Shown piece by piece: positions 31,348-40,556 of a stretch of 64,000 nucleotides of DNA. A model generated the notes under the pieces. That model did no database searches, had not been told where the DNA came from, and was given only the letters and a program-made list of their open reading frames with translations. The stretch comes from WTGU01 sp965200925 (GTDB taxonomy: Bacteria > Pseudomonadota > Alphaproteobacteria > UBA828), in assembly GCA_965200925.1 (NCBI GenBank), contig OZ241738.1, positions 1,674,001 through 1,738,000 of the forward strand, written 5' to 3'. Numbering within the stretch: the stretch's first letter is position 1; each line of letters begins with the position of its first letter. Both the position numbers and the translations under genes were made by a program.

Positions 31348-32930
31348 GCCCGCGCGTCTCCCGCTTCGCCCGCGCGTCCGCCCGCCATCATGAGGCCGAT
31401 CGCGCGCTCGTCCGCCTCCGCCGGGGCGAGGGTGCCGTCGAACATCACCAGGATGCGGTCCGAGAGCGCCATGATCTCGTCGAGCTCGACCGAGACCAGG
31501 AGGATCGCCTTGCCCGCGTCGCGCATCGCCACGAGCCGGCGGTGGATGAATTCGATGGCGCCGATATCGACGCCACGGGTCGGCTGGCCTGTCAGGAGCA
31601 CGTCCGGGCCGCGGCTCATCTCGCGGCCGACCACGATCTTCTGCTGGTTGCCGCCGGAGAAATGCGCCGTGCGCAGCCGGGGCAGCGGCGGGCGCACGTC
31701 GAAATCCTCCATGATGCGCCGGACGCCTGCCACGATGGCCGGGCGGTTCGTCAGCGCGCCGCGGTTGTAGCGCCCGTCCCGGTGGTCGCCGAGGATGCCG
31801 CTCTCGGAGGCTTCGAAGGCGGTGACGAGGCCCGTGCGCTGACGGTCTTCCGGGACGTGGCCCAGGCCCATCCGCCGCATCGCCTTCACCGCCCCGGCAT
31901 GGCCGCCGGCCGGCGCGGGCTTCCCCCTGATCCTGATCGTGCCCCGCTCGCGCGGGAGGATGCCGGCGAGCGCCTCCAGGAGCTCGGACTGGCCGTTGCC
32001 GGCGACGCCCGCGATGCCCAGGATCTCGCCGGCGCGGACGGTGAGGCTCGCGTTCTTGACGCGGAGCGCGCCGGCGCGGTCACGCACCGCGAGGTTCTCG
32101 ACCTCGAGCACGGCCTCGCCCGGAACCGCCGCGCCTTTCTCCACGCGGAGAAGCACGCCGCGGCCGACCATCATCGCCGCGAGCCGTTCACGGTCGGTGT
32201 CCGCGGTCTCGACGTGGCCCACCACCTGGCCCGCGCGCATCACCGTGACGCGGTCGGTCAGCGCCATGATCTCGCGCAGCTTGTGGGTGATCAGGACGAC
32301 CGTCCTGCCCTGGTCGCGCAGGGCGTGGAGGATGCGGAAGAGCTCGTCGGCCTCCCGCGGCGTGAGCACGCCGGTCGGCTCGTCGAGGATGAGGAGCCGG
32401 GCGCCGCGGTAGAGCGCCTTCAGAATCTCCACGCGCTGGCGGAGGCCCACCGGCAGGTCGCCGACGATGGCGTCCGGGTCGACGTCGAGGCCGTATTCCC
32501 GTTCGAGCCACGCGAGCGCCCGCCGCGCACGGCCGAGGGCACGCCGCAACAGCGGGCCGCCTTCCACGCCGAGCACGACGTTTTCCAGCACCGTGAAGGG
32601 ATCGACCAGCATGAAATGCTGATGGACCATGCCGATGCCGTGGGCGATCGCCTGCTGGGGGTTGCCGATCGCCGCCGGCGCGCCGTTGATCCTGATCACG
32701 CCGCCGTCGGCCCTGTAATAGCCGTAGACGATGCGCATCAACGTCGACTTGCCGGCGCCGTTCTCGCCGACGACGCCGTGGATCGTGCCCGCAGCCACGG
32801 CCATTGAGACGCGGTCGTTGGCATGGACCGCGCCGAACCACTTGTCGATGCCGACGACTTCGAGCGCGGGCGGGCGCCGCTTCCCGGAGGCGGGCGCCGA
32901 TGCGGCGGCTTCCGGTTCCTCCGCGGCCAC
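31344..32930 (-). CDS. BMP-family ABC importer, duplicated ATP-binding protein
   Basis: A 528-residue protein with two fused ABC domains, as in RbsA/MglA/NupO. Domain 1 has GVVGENGAGKSTLMRIVYG (Walker A) and LLILDEPTGVLTPREADELF (Walker B). Domain 2 has GIAGVAGNGQSELLEALAG, whose Walker A lacks the usual Lys-Ser/Thr and is degenerate as in this family, and SGGNQQKIVVGREM as signature. It drives import through the two permeases. The first ~20 residues are Ala/Glu/Pro-rich and variable, so the exact start is uncertain. It lies 32 bp downstream of the binding-protein gene. Confidence 0.93.
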   Translation of the reverse strand: MAAEEPEAAASAPASGKRRPPALEVVGIDKWFGAVHANDRVSMAVAAGTIHGVVGENGAGKSTLMRIVYGYYRADGGVIRINGAPAAIGNPQQAIAHGIGMVHQHFMLVDPFTVLENVVLGVEGGPLLRRALGRARRALAWLEREYGLDVDPDAIVGDLPVGLRQRVEILKALYRGARLLILDEPTGVLTPREADELFRILHALRDQGRTVVLITHKLREIMALTDRVTVMRAGQVVGHVETADTDRERLAAMMVGRGVLLRVEKGAAVPGEAVLEVENLAVRDRAGALRVKNASLTVRAGEILGIAGVAGNGQSELLEALAGILPRERGTIRIRGKPAPAGGHAGAVKAMRRMGLGHVPEDRQRTGLVTAFEASESGILGDHRDGRYNRGALTNRPAIVAGVRRIMEDFDVRPPLPRLRTAHFSGGNQQKIVVGREMSRGPDVLLTGQPTRGVDIGAIEFIHRRLVAMRDAGKAILLVSVELDEIMALSDRILVMFDGTLAPAEADERAIGLMMAGGRAGEAGDARA

Positions 32931-32962
32931 GCGACCGGCGTCCGCCCGCGCTGGCCCCGCCG

Positions 32963-33961
32963 CTACTGTGCCATGTAGTCGGTGACGACGATCCTGCCGG
33001 CGATGATGTCCTGCCGCGCCTGCTCGATCGCGGCCTCCATCCCGGCGGGTACGAGGCGCCGGTTGTACTCGTCCAGCGCCCAGCCGACTCCGTCCTCGGC
33101 CAGCCCGAGAATCTGGACACCGCCCTTCCAGCTGCCGTCACGGGCGCTCTTGAAGGCTTCGTACACGGCGACGTCGACGCGCTTGACCATGGAGGTCAGC
33201 ATCGTGCCCGGGTGAAGGTAGTTCTGGTTGCTGTCCACGCCGATCGCGAGCTTGCCGGCGTCCCTGGCGGCTTGGTAGACGCCGATGCCGGTGCCGCCGG
33301 CGGCGGCGTAGACCACGTCCGCGCCGCGGTCGAACTGGCTGCGCGCGAGCTCGCCGCCCCTGGTCGGGTCGTTCCAGGCAGCCGGCGTGGTGCCCGTCAT
33401 GTTCTGGTAGATCTCGATGTCCGGATTCACGTATCTGGCGCCTTCGACGTAGCCCAGCGCGAATTTGCGGATCAGCGGGATGTCCATCCCGCCGACGAAG
33501 CCGATCTTGCCGGTCTTCGACGCCATGGCGGCGGCCATGCCGACCAGGAACGAGCCCTCGTGCTCCTTGAAGATCAGGGATTGCACGTTCGGCAGGTCGA
33601 CCACCATGTCGACGAGCGTGAATTTGGTGTCCGGGAACTCCCTGGCGACGGCCTCGACGGCGGCGGCCTGGGCGAAGCCCATCGCGACCACGATGCGCGC
33701 CCCGCGCCGCGCCATGTTGCGGATCGCCTGTTCGCGCATGGCCGGGTTGGAGACCTCGAATTCGCGGTACGCGATACCCGTCTCCGCCTTGAAGCGCTCG
33801 GCGCCGTTCCAGGCGGCCTCGTTGAACGATTTGTCGAACTTGCTGCCCATGTCGAAGACGACCGCCGGCGTGAAATCCGCCGCCCCGGCCGTGCCGACCG
33901 CCGTCGTCCCGACTGCCGTCATCCCGACCGCCGCCAGTACGGCGCCGATGAGTCGCTTCAT
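32963..33961 (-). CDS. BMP-family substrate-binding protein
   Basis: A 332-residue BMP (PnrA/Med-like) periplasmic binding protein. A signal peptide (MKRLIGAVLAAVGMTAVGTTAVGTAGA) covers residues 1-27 and has no lipobox Cys, unlike many family members. FDMGSKFDKSFNEAAWNGAERF near 37-58 is the family signature; the Phe/Asp/Asn residues there contact nucleosides in characterised members. TGKIGFVGGMDIPLIRKFALGY and VYAAAGGTGIGVYQAA follow. It is the first gene of the four-gene importer operon upstream of the monooxygenase cluster. The ligand may be a nucleoside but is not proven. Confidence 0.93.
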   Translation of the reverse strand: MKRLIGAVLAAVGMTAVGTTAVGTAGAADFTPAVVFDMGSKFDKSFNEAAWNGAERFKAETGIAYREFEVSNPAMREQAIRNMARRGARIVVAMGFAQAAAVEAVAREFPDTKFTLVDMVVDLPNVQSLIFKEHEGSFLVGMAAAMASKTGKIGFVGGMDIPLIRKFALGYVEGARYVNPDIEIYQNMTGTTPAAWNDPTRGGELARSQFDRGADVVYAAAGGTGIGVYQAARDAGKLAIGVDSNQNYLHPGTMLTSMVKRVDVAVYEAFKSARDGSWKGGVQILGLAEDGVGWALDEYNRRLVPAGMEAAIEQARQDIIAGRIVVTDYMAQ

Positions 33962-34179
33962 GGATCGCCCCTCCGAATCCACACCGTGCCCGTGCGCAGC
34001 GGGCCATCCTATCACGATGCGCCCGCGAATGCCCGCGCGAGCCGTTCCGCTCTCCGACCCGGCTGCGGGTTCCCGGCAAGGTTCCGAAAGCAAGCCGCCG
34101 GATCGTCACGGTGATGCTCTTGCCGACCAGCGCCATTCCGGCCGCCGGTGCGCGGGCTTTATCGTTTCGCGCCCCGCGC

Positions 34180-35292
34180 CTATGCCGCCGCCGCGCCGCC
34201 GAGCGCGTGGCGCAGCCGCGGCATGACCTCCTCCGCCATGGCGCGCATCGAGTCGCGCAGCACCGCCTTGTGGGTTTCGTTCAGGCAGTCGGTGGCCGTC
34301 ATCAGGATGGTGCCGAAGGGGCCGACCTCCTCCCGCAGGGCGAGGATCTGTTTCGCGACCGAATCGGGGTCGCCGGCGATCGCGAAGGCGTCGCAGGCGT
34401 AGTCGGGGGTCACGTCCTCGTCGGCCATCTCCGGCCCGCTCTTCATGATGGCGTGGAAGGCCGCGCGTTTGATCAGCGTGACCAGGTAGCCGTAATAGTG
34501 GGCGAACGGCCCCTCCGGGTCGCGCACATAGGCTTTGGCCGCTGCGTCGTCCGCCGCGACGAAGATCGAGCGGGCGACGCGCCAGTCCGCGGGCGCAGGT
34601 TCCAGGCCGCTTCGCGCCCGGCCCTGGGCCAGCGCCTCCCCATGGGAGCGGACCGTCGAGACCGGCACGAAATTCGCCGAGATCACGCCCCAGCCGCGCC
34701 GTGCCGCGGCGTGCACGCTGCCGGAATCCGGGCTCATCGCCGAGGCGACGAGCGGCGGGTGCGGCTTCTGGTAGGGCTTGACCATGGCGCCGACGCCGAG
34801 GTCGGGCCAGTGATAGTCTTCGAGGCGGAGCGTCCAGTATTTCCCCCTGATGTCGTAGGGCGGCTCGCTCGACCACAGCTTGAGGATAGTTTCGATCGCT
34901 TCGCCCGCCATTTCGCGGCGGACCTGCGGGTCGGTCACGCCGAACATCTCGAAATCGCTGACCAGCCCGCCGGGGCTCACGCCCAGGATCAGCCGCCCGT
35001 CGCTCAGGTGGTCCAGCAGCGCGGCGTGGGCCGCCGTCTGCGCCGGATGCCGCTGCGGCAGGTTGACGACGCCGGTGCCGAGCCTCATGCGCCCGGTCCG
35101 CGCGATCAGGTTCGCGAGGAACATGAAAGGGCAGCTCACGGGCTCGCTCAGGGTGGTGTAGTGTTCGCCGATCCAGAACTCGTCGAAGCCGAGGCGGTCG
35201 CAGGCCACCGCGATCTCGACGTTTTCCTTCAGCACCGTGTGCGTGTCCCGCCGGTGGTCGTTCACCGGCATCATGAACATGCCGAGCTTCAT
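34180..35292 (-). CDS. LLM-class flavin-dependent monooxygenase
   Basis: A 370-residue luciferase-like TIM-barrel oxidoreductase. It begins MKLGMFMMPVNDHRRDTHTV and has CDRLGFDEFWIGEHYTTLSEP, TGVVNLPQRHPAQTAAHAALLDHLSDGRLILGVSPGG (substrate/FMN face) and a C-terminal SVAKQILALREEVGPFGTILM. These features place it near alkanal and limonene-type monooxygenases that use reduced FMN and O2. No flavin reductase is adjacent. It lies on the same strand as, and about 220 bp upstream of, the BMP importer and monooxygenase genes, so a shared role in degrading one compound is plausible but unproven. Confidence 0.9.
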   Translation of the reverse strand: MKLGMFMMPVNDHRRDTHTVLKENVEIAVACDRLGFDEFWIGEHYTTLSEPVSCPFMFLANLIARTGRMRLGTGVVNLPQRHPAQTAAHAALLDHLSDGRLILGVSPGGLVSDFEMFGVTDPQVRREMAGEAIETILKLWSSEPPYDIRGKYWTLRLEDYHWPDLGVGAMVKPYQKPHPPLVASAMSPDSGSVHAAARRGWGVISANFVPVSTVRSHGEALAQGRARSGLEPAPADWRVARSIFVAADDAAAKAYVRDPEGPFAHYYGYLVTLIKRAAFHAIMKSGPEMADEDVTPDYACDAFAIAGDPDSVAKQILALREEVGPFGTILMTATDCLNETHKAVLRDSMRAMAEEVMPRLRHALGGAAAA

Positions 35293-35357
35293 GCCGCCCC
35301 CATGGTCGCGCCGGACTGCAACACGGATCCGCGCCCCGGAGCAAGGCGGTGCGGCGC

Positions 35358-36392
35358 TCAGGGCGCCTCCACGGCTCCGCCCGCCTCCTTCCAGGCGGCG
35401 AGGCCGCCGACCATGTGGCAGGCGTCGGCCACGCCGTTCTCCCGCGAGATGTCGAGCGCCATCGCCGAGCGTTCGCCGAAGGCGCAGTAATAGACGAGGC
35501 GCCGCGCCGGGTCGCGGGCGAGCGCCCGCAGCGCCCCGCCCGGTCCCACCATCTCCGCGAGCCTGCCGTAGGGGGCGTGAACCGAGCCCGGGATCGTACC
35601 TTCACGGGCGCGCTCCGCCGGCTCCCGCAGGTCGACGAGGAGCCAGCCGGAGGACCCGCCCATGACCTGCGCCGCCGTCAGTGCGCAGCCGGGGTGGGCT
35701 TCGTCCTCCTGGCCGCGGCCGACGCGGAGGTTCGCCGGCACGGCCACGTCCATCATCCTGGGGCAGGCCAGATCCAGGCCGTTCATGATCGCCGCGTATT
35801 CCGCGGCTGACGAGACCTGGAGGCGCGGGTTGAAGCGCTTCTCCTCGCCGATGGTGCTGACGGTATCGCCCTTGTAGTCGTGCCCCGGATAGACGAGCGT
35901 CTCCTCCGGCAGGGCGAGCAGCGTGCCGAAGAGTGAATCGTATTGCGCCGCCGGGTCGCCGCTCTGGAAGTCCGTGCGGCCCGTCCCGCGGATCAGGAGC
36001 GTGTCGCCGGTGAACACCCGGTCCTCCATGAGGAAGCTGTAGGAATCGCGCGTGTGGCCCGGCGTGTGCAGGGCGCGCAGGCAAAGGTTCTCGATCTCGA
36101 TCGAGTCGCCGTCCGCCACCCGCATGGAGACCACGTCGACCGGCGCCTCCCGGCCCATCACGGTGATGCATTTCGTGCGGTCGCGCAGCGCGCCCATGCC
36201 GGAGACGTGGTCCGCGTGGACGTGTGTATCGACGACCTTGACCAGCCTGAGGTCGAGCTCGTGCAACAGCGTCAGATAGCGCTCGACCCGCTCCAGCACC
36301 GGGTCGACGATCAACGCTTCGCCGCCCGCGCGGCTCGCCAGCAGGTAGGTGTAGGTGCCTGATTCGAGATGGTAGAGCTGACGGAAGATCAT
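35358..36392 (-). CDS. Metallo-beta-lactamase/rhodanese fusion (persulfide dioxygenase-like)
   Basis: A 344-residue fusion. Residues 1-235 are an ETHE1-type metallo-hydrolase: THVHADH (His57, His59, Asp61, His62), HTPGHTRDSYSF, FTGDTLLIRGTGRTDFQ and YPGHDYKGD supply the single-iron ligand set of persulfide dioxygenases. Residues about 245-344 are a rhodanese with LVDLREPAERAREGTIPGS and an active-site Cys in YYCAFGERSAMAL. Such fusions oxidise glutathione persulfide and transfer the sulfane sulfur, protecting against sulfide. It is 65 bp upstream of the LLM gene on the same strand. Confidence 0.92.
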   Translation of the reverse strand: MIFRQLYHLESGTYTYLLASRAGGEALIVDPVLERVERYLTLLHELDLRLVKVVDTHVHADHVSGMGALRDRTKCITVMGREAPVDVVSMRVADGDSIEIENLCLRALHTPGHTRDSYSFLMEDRVFTGDTLLIRGTGRTDFQSGDPAAQYDSLFGTLLALPEETLVYPGHDYKGDTVSTIGEEKRFNPRLQVSSAAEYAAIMNGLDLACPRMMDVAVPANLRVGRGQEDEAHPGCALTAAQVMGGSSGWLLVDLREPAERAREGTIPGSVHAPYGRLAEMVGPGGALRALARDPARRLVYYCAFGERSAMALDISRENGVADACHMVGGLAAWKEAGGAVEAP

Positions 36393-36617
36393 CGCCCACC
36401 CCCTGCGTCGCCGCCCCGCGCGCCCATTGTATCAGCCCGCCACCCTTGGGGAATGCGCGCTCCGTGGCCACCCGTGCGTGCGCCGCGTACGGGCCGACGG
36501 TGTCGCCGGCGTACCGAAGGGCGGCCGAGCCCAGCGCCGGCTTGATTGCCGGCCGGGCCTCGTGTAGGAGCTTGGGGAGCGAGGGAGAACGGCGGCGGAA
36601 TCCACGAGGAGGCGGTC

Positions 36618-36827
36618 ATGCGGCTGACGGCGGTGCTCACGCCGGCTTCGGAGGGAGGATTCGTGGCGACGAACCCCGAGACCGGCACGACGACCCAGGG
36701 GGAGTCCGTCGAGGAAGCCCTCGCCAATCTGCGGGAAGCGACGGAACTCCATCTGGAGGAATTCCCTCTCGAATCGCCCGGCGCCCCGTTGGTCACGACC
36801 ATCGACGTTCGGCCTCGTGCCGCGTAG
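36618..36827 (+). CDS. hicB: HicB-type antitoxin
   Basis: A 69-residue partial RNase H-fold antitoxin: MRLTAVLTPASEGGFVATNPETG and TTTQGESVEEALANLREATEL are the HicB signature. It is the short form without a C-terminal DNA-binding domain. A strong CGAGGAGGCGGTC precedes the ATG. It comes before the toxin gene and overlaps it by 11 bp. Confidence 0.9.
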   Translation: MRLTAVLTPASEGGFVATNPETGTTTQGESVEEALANLREATELHLEEFPLESPGAPLVTTIDVRPRAA

Positions 36828-37044
36828 CTGGCCCCGCGTTTCCGGTAGGAGAACGATTCGCGCGCTCGAGACTCTCGGGTTTGCCGTGGTTCGCCAGAAG
36901 GGGAGCCACGTCGTCATGCGCCGCGGGTCTTTCGGTTGCGTCGTCCCCGACCACCGGGCGCTCAAGACCGGCACGCTGTCTGGCGTGCTGAAGCAGGCGA
37001 GGGTATCGCGCGAGGAGTTCCTGTCGGCCCTGGCCAAGGGCTGA
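36817..37044 (+). CDS. hicA: HicA-type mRNA interferase toxin
   Basis: A 75-residue dsRBD-like HicA: VSGRRTIRALETLGFAVVRQKGSHVVMRRG carries the catalytic His31 in GSH. CVVPDHRALKTGTLSGVLKQA gives the second half. The start is GTG at 36817, overlapping hicB, so the toxin is translationally coupled to its antitoxin. Of the toxin-antitoxin loci in the window this is the only pair in which both genes look intact. Confidence 0.9.
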   Translation: MPRSWPRVSGRRTIRALETLGFAVVRQKGSHVVMRRGSFGCVVPDHRALKTGTLSGVLKQARVSREEFLSALAKG

Positions 37045-37293
37045 CGGCGGCCAACGCCGTATGGCGCCGCGCCCTCGCGGAACGCCGCGCCGCTTCCGTC
37101 GGTCCTGGCGCGCAGCAGCTGGCGCGCGCCGGGAATCATATCGCAAGGCCATTTCTCTACCCTTGCGCGCCCGACCGGACCGGCGGCTCGGCCCCCGTAG
37201 CCCGCGTCGCGGAAAACGGTACAAACGCCACGCCATCGCTGGCATAGTGCGGGCCGCGTTTTTGATGGGCAAGCGGCGGGGAATGGGGCGGGA

Positions 37294-38634
37294 ATGGCGC
37301 TCAGCGTCGCGATCGTAGGCTCCGGTCCGGCGGGGTTCTACACGGCGGACGCGCTTCTGCGCGCCGACGCGGACTGCCGCATCGATATCCTCGACCGGCT
37401 GCCGACACCCTACGGCCTGATCCGGTTCGGCGTCGCGCCGGACCACGAGAAGACCAAGAACGTGATGCGGGGATTCGCACGCACCGCCGCCCACGAGCGG
37501 GTCAATTTCTACGGCGACGTGGAGGTTGGCGTCGCGCTCGCGCTCGACGAGCTGCGCGCGATGTACGACGCCGTCGTGCTCGCGGTGGGCGCCGCCAGCG
37601 ACCGGCCGCTCGGCATCCCGGGCGAGGACAAGGCTGGCGTCGTGGGCTCGGCGAGCTTCGTCAACTGGTACAACGCCCACCCGGATTTCGTCGACCGCGC
37701 GCCGGATTTCGATACCGAAAGCGTGGTCATCGTCGGCGCCGGAAACGTGGCCATCGACGTGGCGCGGGTGCTGGTCAAGACGCCCGCCGAAATGGCCCGT
37801 ACCGACCTCCCGGACTACGCCGCCAAGCCGATCCAGAGCGCGCCGATCACGGACGTCTACATGGCGGCGCGCCGCGGCCCGGTCGAGGCGAAATTCACGA
37901 ACGTCGAACTGCGCGAGATGGGCCAGCTCGAAAACTGCGTGCCGCGGGTGAATGAAGCCGACCTGCCCGACGCCGTGACCGGCGCGATGTCCGACAGGGA
38001 CAGGCGCCTGCGTGAGAAGAACCTCGCCTCGCTGCGCGCCTTCGCGGCGCGAGACGCCGACGAGATGCCGAAGCGCGTGCATTTCGTGTTCTTCGCCAGC
38101 CCCGTCGAGATCCTGGGCGGGACACGGGCGGAGGCGGTGCGCTTCGAGCGAACGCGGATCGAGAACGGGCGCGCCCTCGGCACCGGCGCGTATTTCGAGA
38201 TTCCGTGCGGCCTGGTGGTCGCCGCGATCGGCTATCTTTCGGCGCCCGTGGACGGCGCCCCGTTCGACCATGCGCGCGGGATCGTTGCGAACGACGACGG
38301 GCGTGTGGGGCCCGGCCTCTATGCGGTCGGCTGGATCAAGCGCGGCCCGACCGGCGTGATCGGCACCAACAAGCCCGACGGCAGGAACGCCGCCGCGCAG
38401 ATCCTCGCCGACCTGGGCGCCGGCGGGAAACCGGGCCGGCAGGCGCTGGAGCCGCTGCTGCGGGAGCGCGGGATACGGTGGATCGACTTCGCCGACTGGC
38501 AGCGGATCGAGGCGGCGGAGATCGCCGCCGCCCGCGACGGCGCGCCCAGGCGGAAGTTCTACCGGCGCGCGGACATGCTGGCCGTTCTCGACGGCGCGCG
38601 GTCCCCGCTCTCCGGGAAAAGGCCGGGCCGCTAG
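37294..38634 (+). CDS. fprA: Ferredoxin/adrenodoxin-type NADP+ reductase
   Basis: A 446-residue FAD-dependent reductase of the adrenodoxin-reductase/FprA family. VAIVGSGPAGFYTADALLR at residues 4-22 is the FAD loop; DRLPTPYGLIRFGVAPDHEKTKN near 40-60 is the family signature; VVIVGAGNVAIDVARVL near 145 binds NADPH, and WIKRGPTGVIGTNK lies near 345. It moves electrons between NADPH and a ferredoxin. It is 52 bp upstream of korA on the same strand, which suggests it recycles the ferredoxin used by that oxidoreductase. It is also a candidate donor for the reductase-less monooxygenase cluster 8 kb away. Confidence 0.93.
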   Translation: MALSVAIVGSGPAGFYTADALLRADADCRIDILDRLPTPYGLIRFGVAPDHEKTKNVMRGFARTAAHERVNFYGDVEVGVALALDELRAMYDAVVLAVGAASDRPLGIPGEDKAGVVGSASFVNWYNAHPDFVDRAPDFDTESVVIVGAGNVAIDVARVLVKTPAEMARTDLPDYAAKPIQSAPITDVYMAARRGPVEAKFTNVELREMGQLENCVPRVNEADLPDAVTGAMSDRDRRLREKNLASLRAFAARDADEMPKRVHFVFFASPVEILGGTRAEAVRFERTRIENGRALGTGAYFEIPCGLVVAAIGYLSAPVDGAPFDHARGIVANDDGRVGPGLYAVGWIKRGPTGVIGTNKPDGRNAAAQILADLGAGGKPGRQALEPLLRERGIRWIDFADWQRIEAAEIAAARDGAPRRKFYRRADMLAVLDGARSPLSGKRPGR

Positions 38635-38686
38635 ACATGGGCCGGCGGTGGGAGTAAGGGAAGCCCGTCGCCCGACGGAGACGACC

Positions 38687-40555
38687 ATGGCCGTGACCGC
38701 AGCACTGGAGATCGAGGAGGCGCCGCGCGAGGAGCTGGAGGCGGCGGTGATCCGCTTCGCCGGGGATTCCGGCGACGGGATGCAGCTCACCGGCAGCCGC
38801 TTCACCGAAACGACGGCGCTCGCGGGCAACGACCTCACGACCTTCCCCGATTTCCCCGCCGAGATCCGCGCGCCGGTCGGCACCACCTACGGCGTCTCTG
38901 CCTTCCAGATCAATTTCGGCTCGCGCGCGGTGATGACCTCGGGCGACCTGCCGGACGTCCTGGTCTGCATGAATCCGGCGGCGCTCGCGGTCAACCTCCG
39001 GGACCTCAGGAAGGGTGGGCTGATCGTCGTCGATACCGGCACCTTCACCGACAAGAACATCCGGAAGGCAGGCTACGCGGCCAATCCCCTCGACGACGGC
39101 AGCCTGGCCGACTACCGGGTCATGGCCATCGACATCTCGAAGCTGACCCTCCAGGCCGTGAAGGAATGCGCGGTCACGAAGAAGGAAGGGCTGCGCGCCA
39201 AGAACCTCTGGACCCTAGGCCTGCTCTACTGGATGTACGGCCGCGACCTCCGGCCGACGGTCGATTGGCTGGGCGCCAAGTTCAAGGCCGCGCCGAACAT
39301 CGCCGCCGCCAACATCGCCTGCCTCAAGGCGGGCCACGCCTTCGGCGAGACGGCCGAGCTCCCGGACGGTGCCCAGGCCTTCGAGATCAAGCCGGCCGAG
39401 TTCACGCCCGGGGTCTATCGCACCGTCACCGGAACGGAAGCGGTGGCCTGGGGCCTGGTGACCGGCGCGCGGCTCGCCGGGCTCGGGATGGTCTTCAGCT
39501 CCTACCCGATCACCCCGGCTTCCTCGGTGCTGCACGTGCTCTCGCGGCTCAAGGCCCATGACGTCGTGACCTTCCAGGCGGAAGACGAGATCGCTGCGGC
39601 GGGCGCGGCGATCGGCGCTTCCTACGCCGGCTCCCTCGGCGTCACTTCCAGCTCCGGCCCCGGCGTCGCGCTCAAGACCGAGGCGCTGGGCCTTGCCATC
39701 GCCGCCGAACTGCCGCTGATCCTGGTGAACTCCCAGCGGGCCGGCCCGTCGACCGGGATGCCGACCAAGACGGAGCAATCTGATCTCTATCTCGCGATCT
39801 ACGGCCGCAACGCGGACGCGCCGCTGGTGGTGCTGGCGGCCCGCTCCCCATCGGACGCCTTCGCCGTGGCGGTCGAAGCGGTGCGGCTCGCCGTCCGCTA
39901 CATGACGCCGGTGGTGGTCCTCACCGATACTTTCATCGCCAACGCGGCCGAGCCGTGGCGCTTGCCCGACGCCGGCGCGTTCACGCCCTTTCCGGTGGCC
40001 TTCCGTACTGATCCCACCGGCTTTCACCCTTACGCGCGGGACCCGGAGACCCTGGCCCGGCCCTGGGTCAAACCCGGCACCCCCGGCCTCGAGCACCGCA
40101 TCGGCGGCCTCGAAAAGGACTACGATTCGGGCAATGTCTCCTATGACCCGGAGAACCACCAGCGCATGACCGACGCGCGCCATCGGAAGATCGCCCGCAT
40201 CGCCGGCGACATCCCCCCGCAGACGGTGGAGCAGGGGCCGGAGGGCGGTGCGCTCGCGGTCGTTGGCTGGGGCTCAACCCACGGGCCGATCAGCCGCGCC
40301 GTCGAGCGGACGCGGGGCGAAGGCCATGCCGTCTCGCACGCCCATCTGCGCCATCTCTGCCCGCTGCCGGCCAATTTCGGCCCGCTGCTCGCCGGCTTCG
40401 ACAAGGTGTTGATCCCGGAGATGAACATGGGCCAGCTCGCCACCGTGTTGCGCAGCCGCTTCCTGATCCCGGCGGTGAGCCTGCCCAAGGTCACCGGCAA
40501 GCCCTTCAAGATCGCGGAGATCGCGGACGCGATCCGCGCGCATTCGGAGCGCTGA
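38687..40555 (+). CDS. korA: 2-oxoacid:acceptor oxidoreductase, fused gamma-alpha subunit
   Basis: A 622-residue fusion of the gamma domain (residues about 20-200: VIRFAGDSGDGMQLTGSRFTE and NLRDLRKGGLIVVDTGTF) and the alpha pyrimidine-binding domain (about 235-600: SSYPITPASSVLHVLSRLKAHDV and GVTSSSGPGVALKTEALGLA). This order is typical of KorA. With KorB it oxidatively decarboxylates a 2-oxoacid (2-oxoglutarate in most KorAB) to acyl-CoA while reducing ferredoxin. The ATG at 38687 follows GACGGAGACGACC. KorB starts right after its stop. Confidence 0.93.
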   Translation: MAVTAALEIEEAPREELEAAVIRFAGDSGDGMQLTGSRFTETTALAGNDLTTFPDFPAEIRAPVGTTYGVSAFQINFGSRAVMTSGDLPDVLVCMNPAALAVNLRDLRKGGLIVVDTGTFTDKNIRKAGYAANPLDDGSLADYRVMAIDISKLTLQAVKECAVTKKEGLRAKNLWTLGLLYWMYGRDLRPTVDWLGAKFKAAPNIAAANIACLKAGHAFGETAELPDGAQAFEIKPAEFTPGVYRTVTGTEAVAWGLVTGARLAGLGMVFSSYPITPASSVLHVLSRLKAHDVVTFQAEDEIAAAGAAIGASYAGSLGVTSSSGPGVALKTEALGLAIAAELPLILVNSQRAGPSTGMPTKTEQSDLYLAIYGRNADAPLVVLAARSPSDAFAVAVEAVRLAVRYMTPVVVLTDTFIANAAEPWRLPDAGAFTPFPVAFRTDPTGFHPYARDPETLARPWVKPGTPGLEHRIGGLEKDYDSGNVSYDPENHQRMTDARHRKIARIAGDIPPQTVEQGPEGGALAVVGWGSTHGPISRAVERTRGEGHAVSHAHLRHLCPLPANFGPLLAGFDKVLIPEMNMGQLATVLRSRFLIPAVSLPKVTGKPFKIAEIADAIRAHSER

Positions 40556-40556
40556 G

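Noticed and set aside
36793..38886. A 697-codon open frame on the minus strand opposite fprA
   Set aside because: fprA and hicA motifs are on the plus strand; the minus frame shows no domain.
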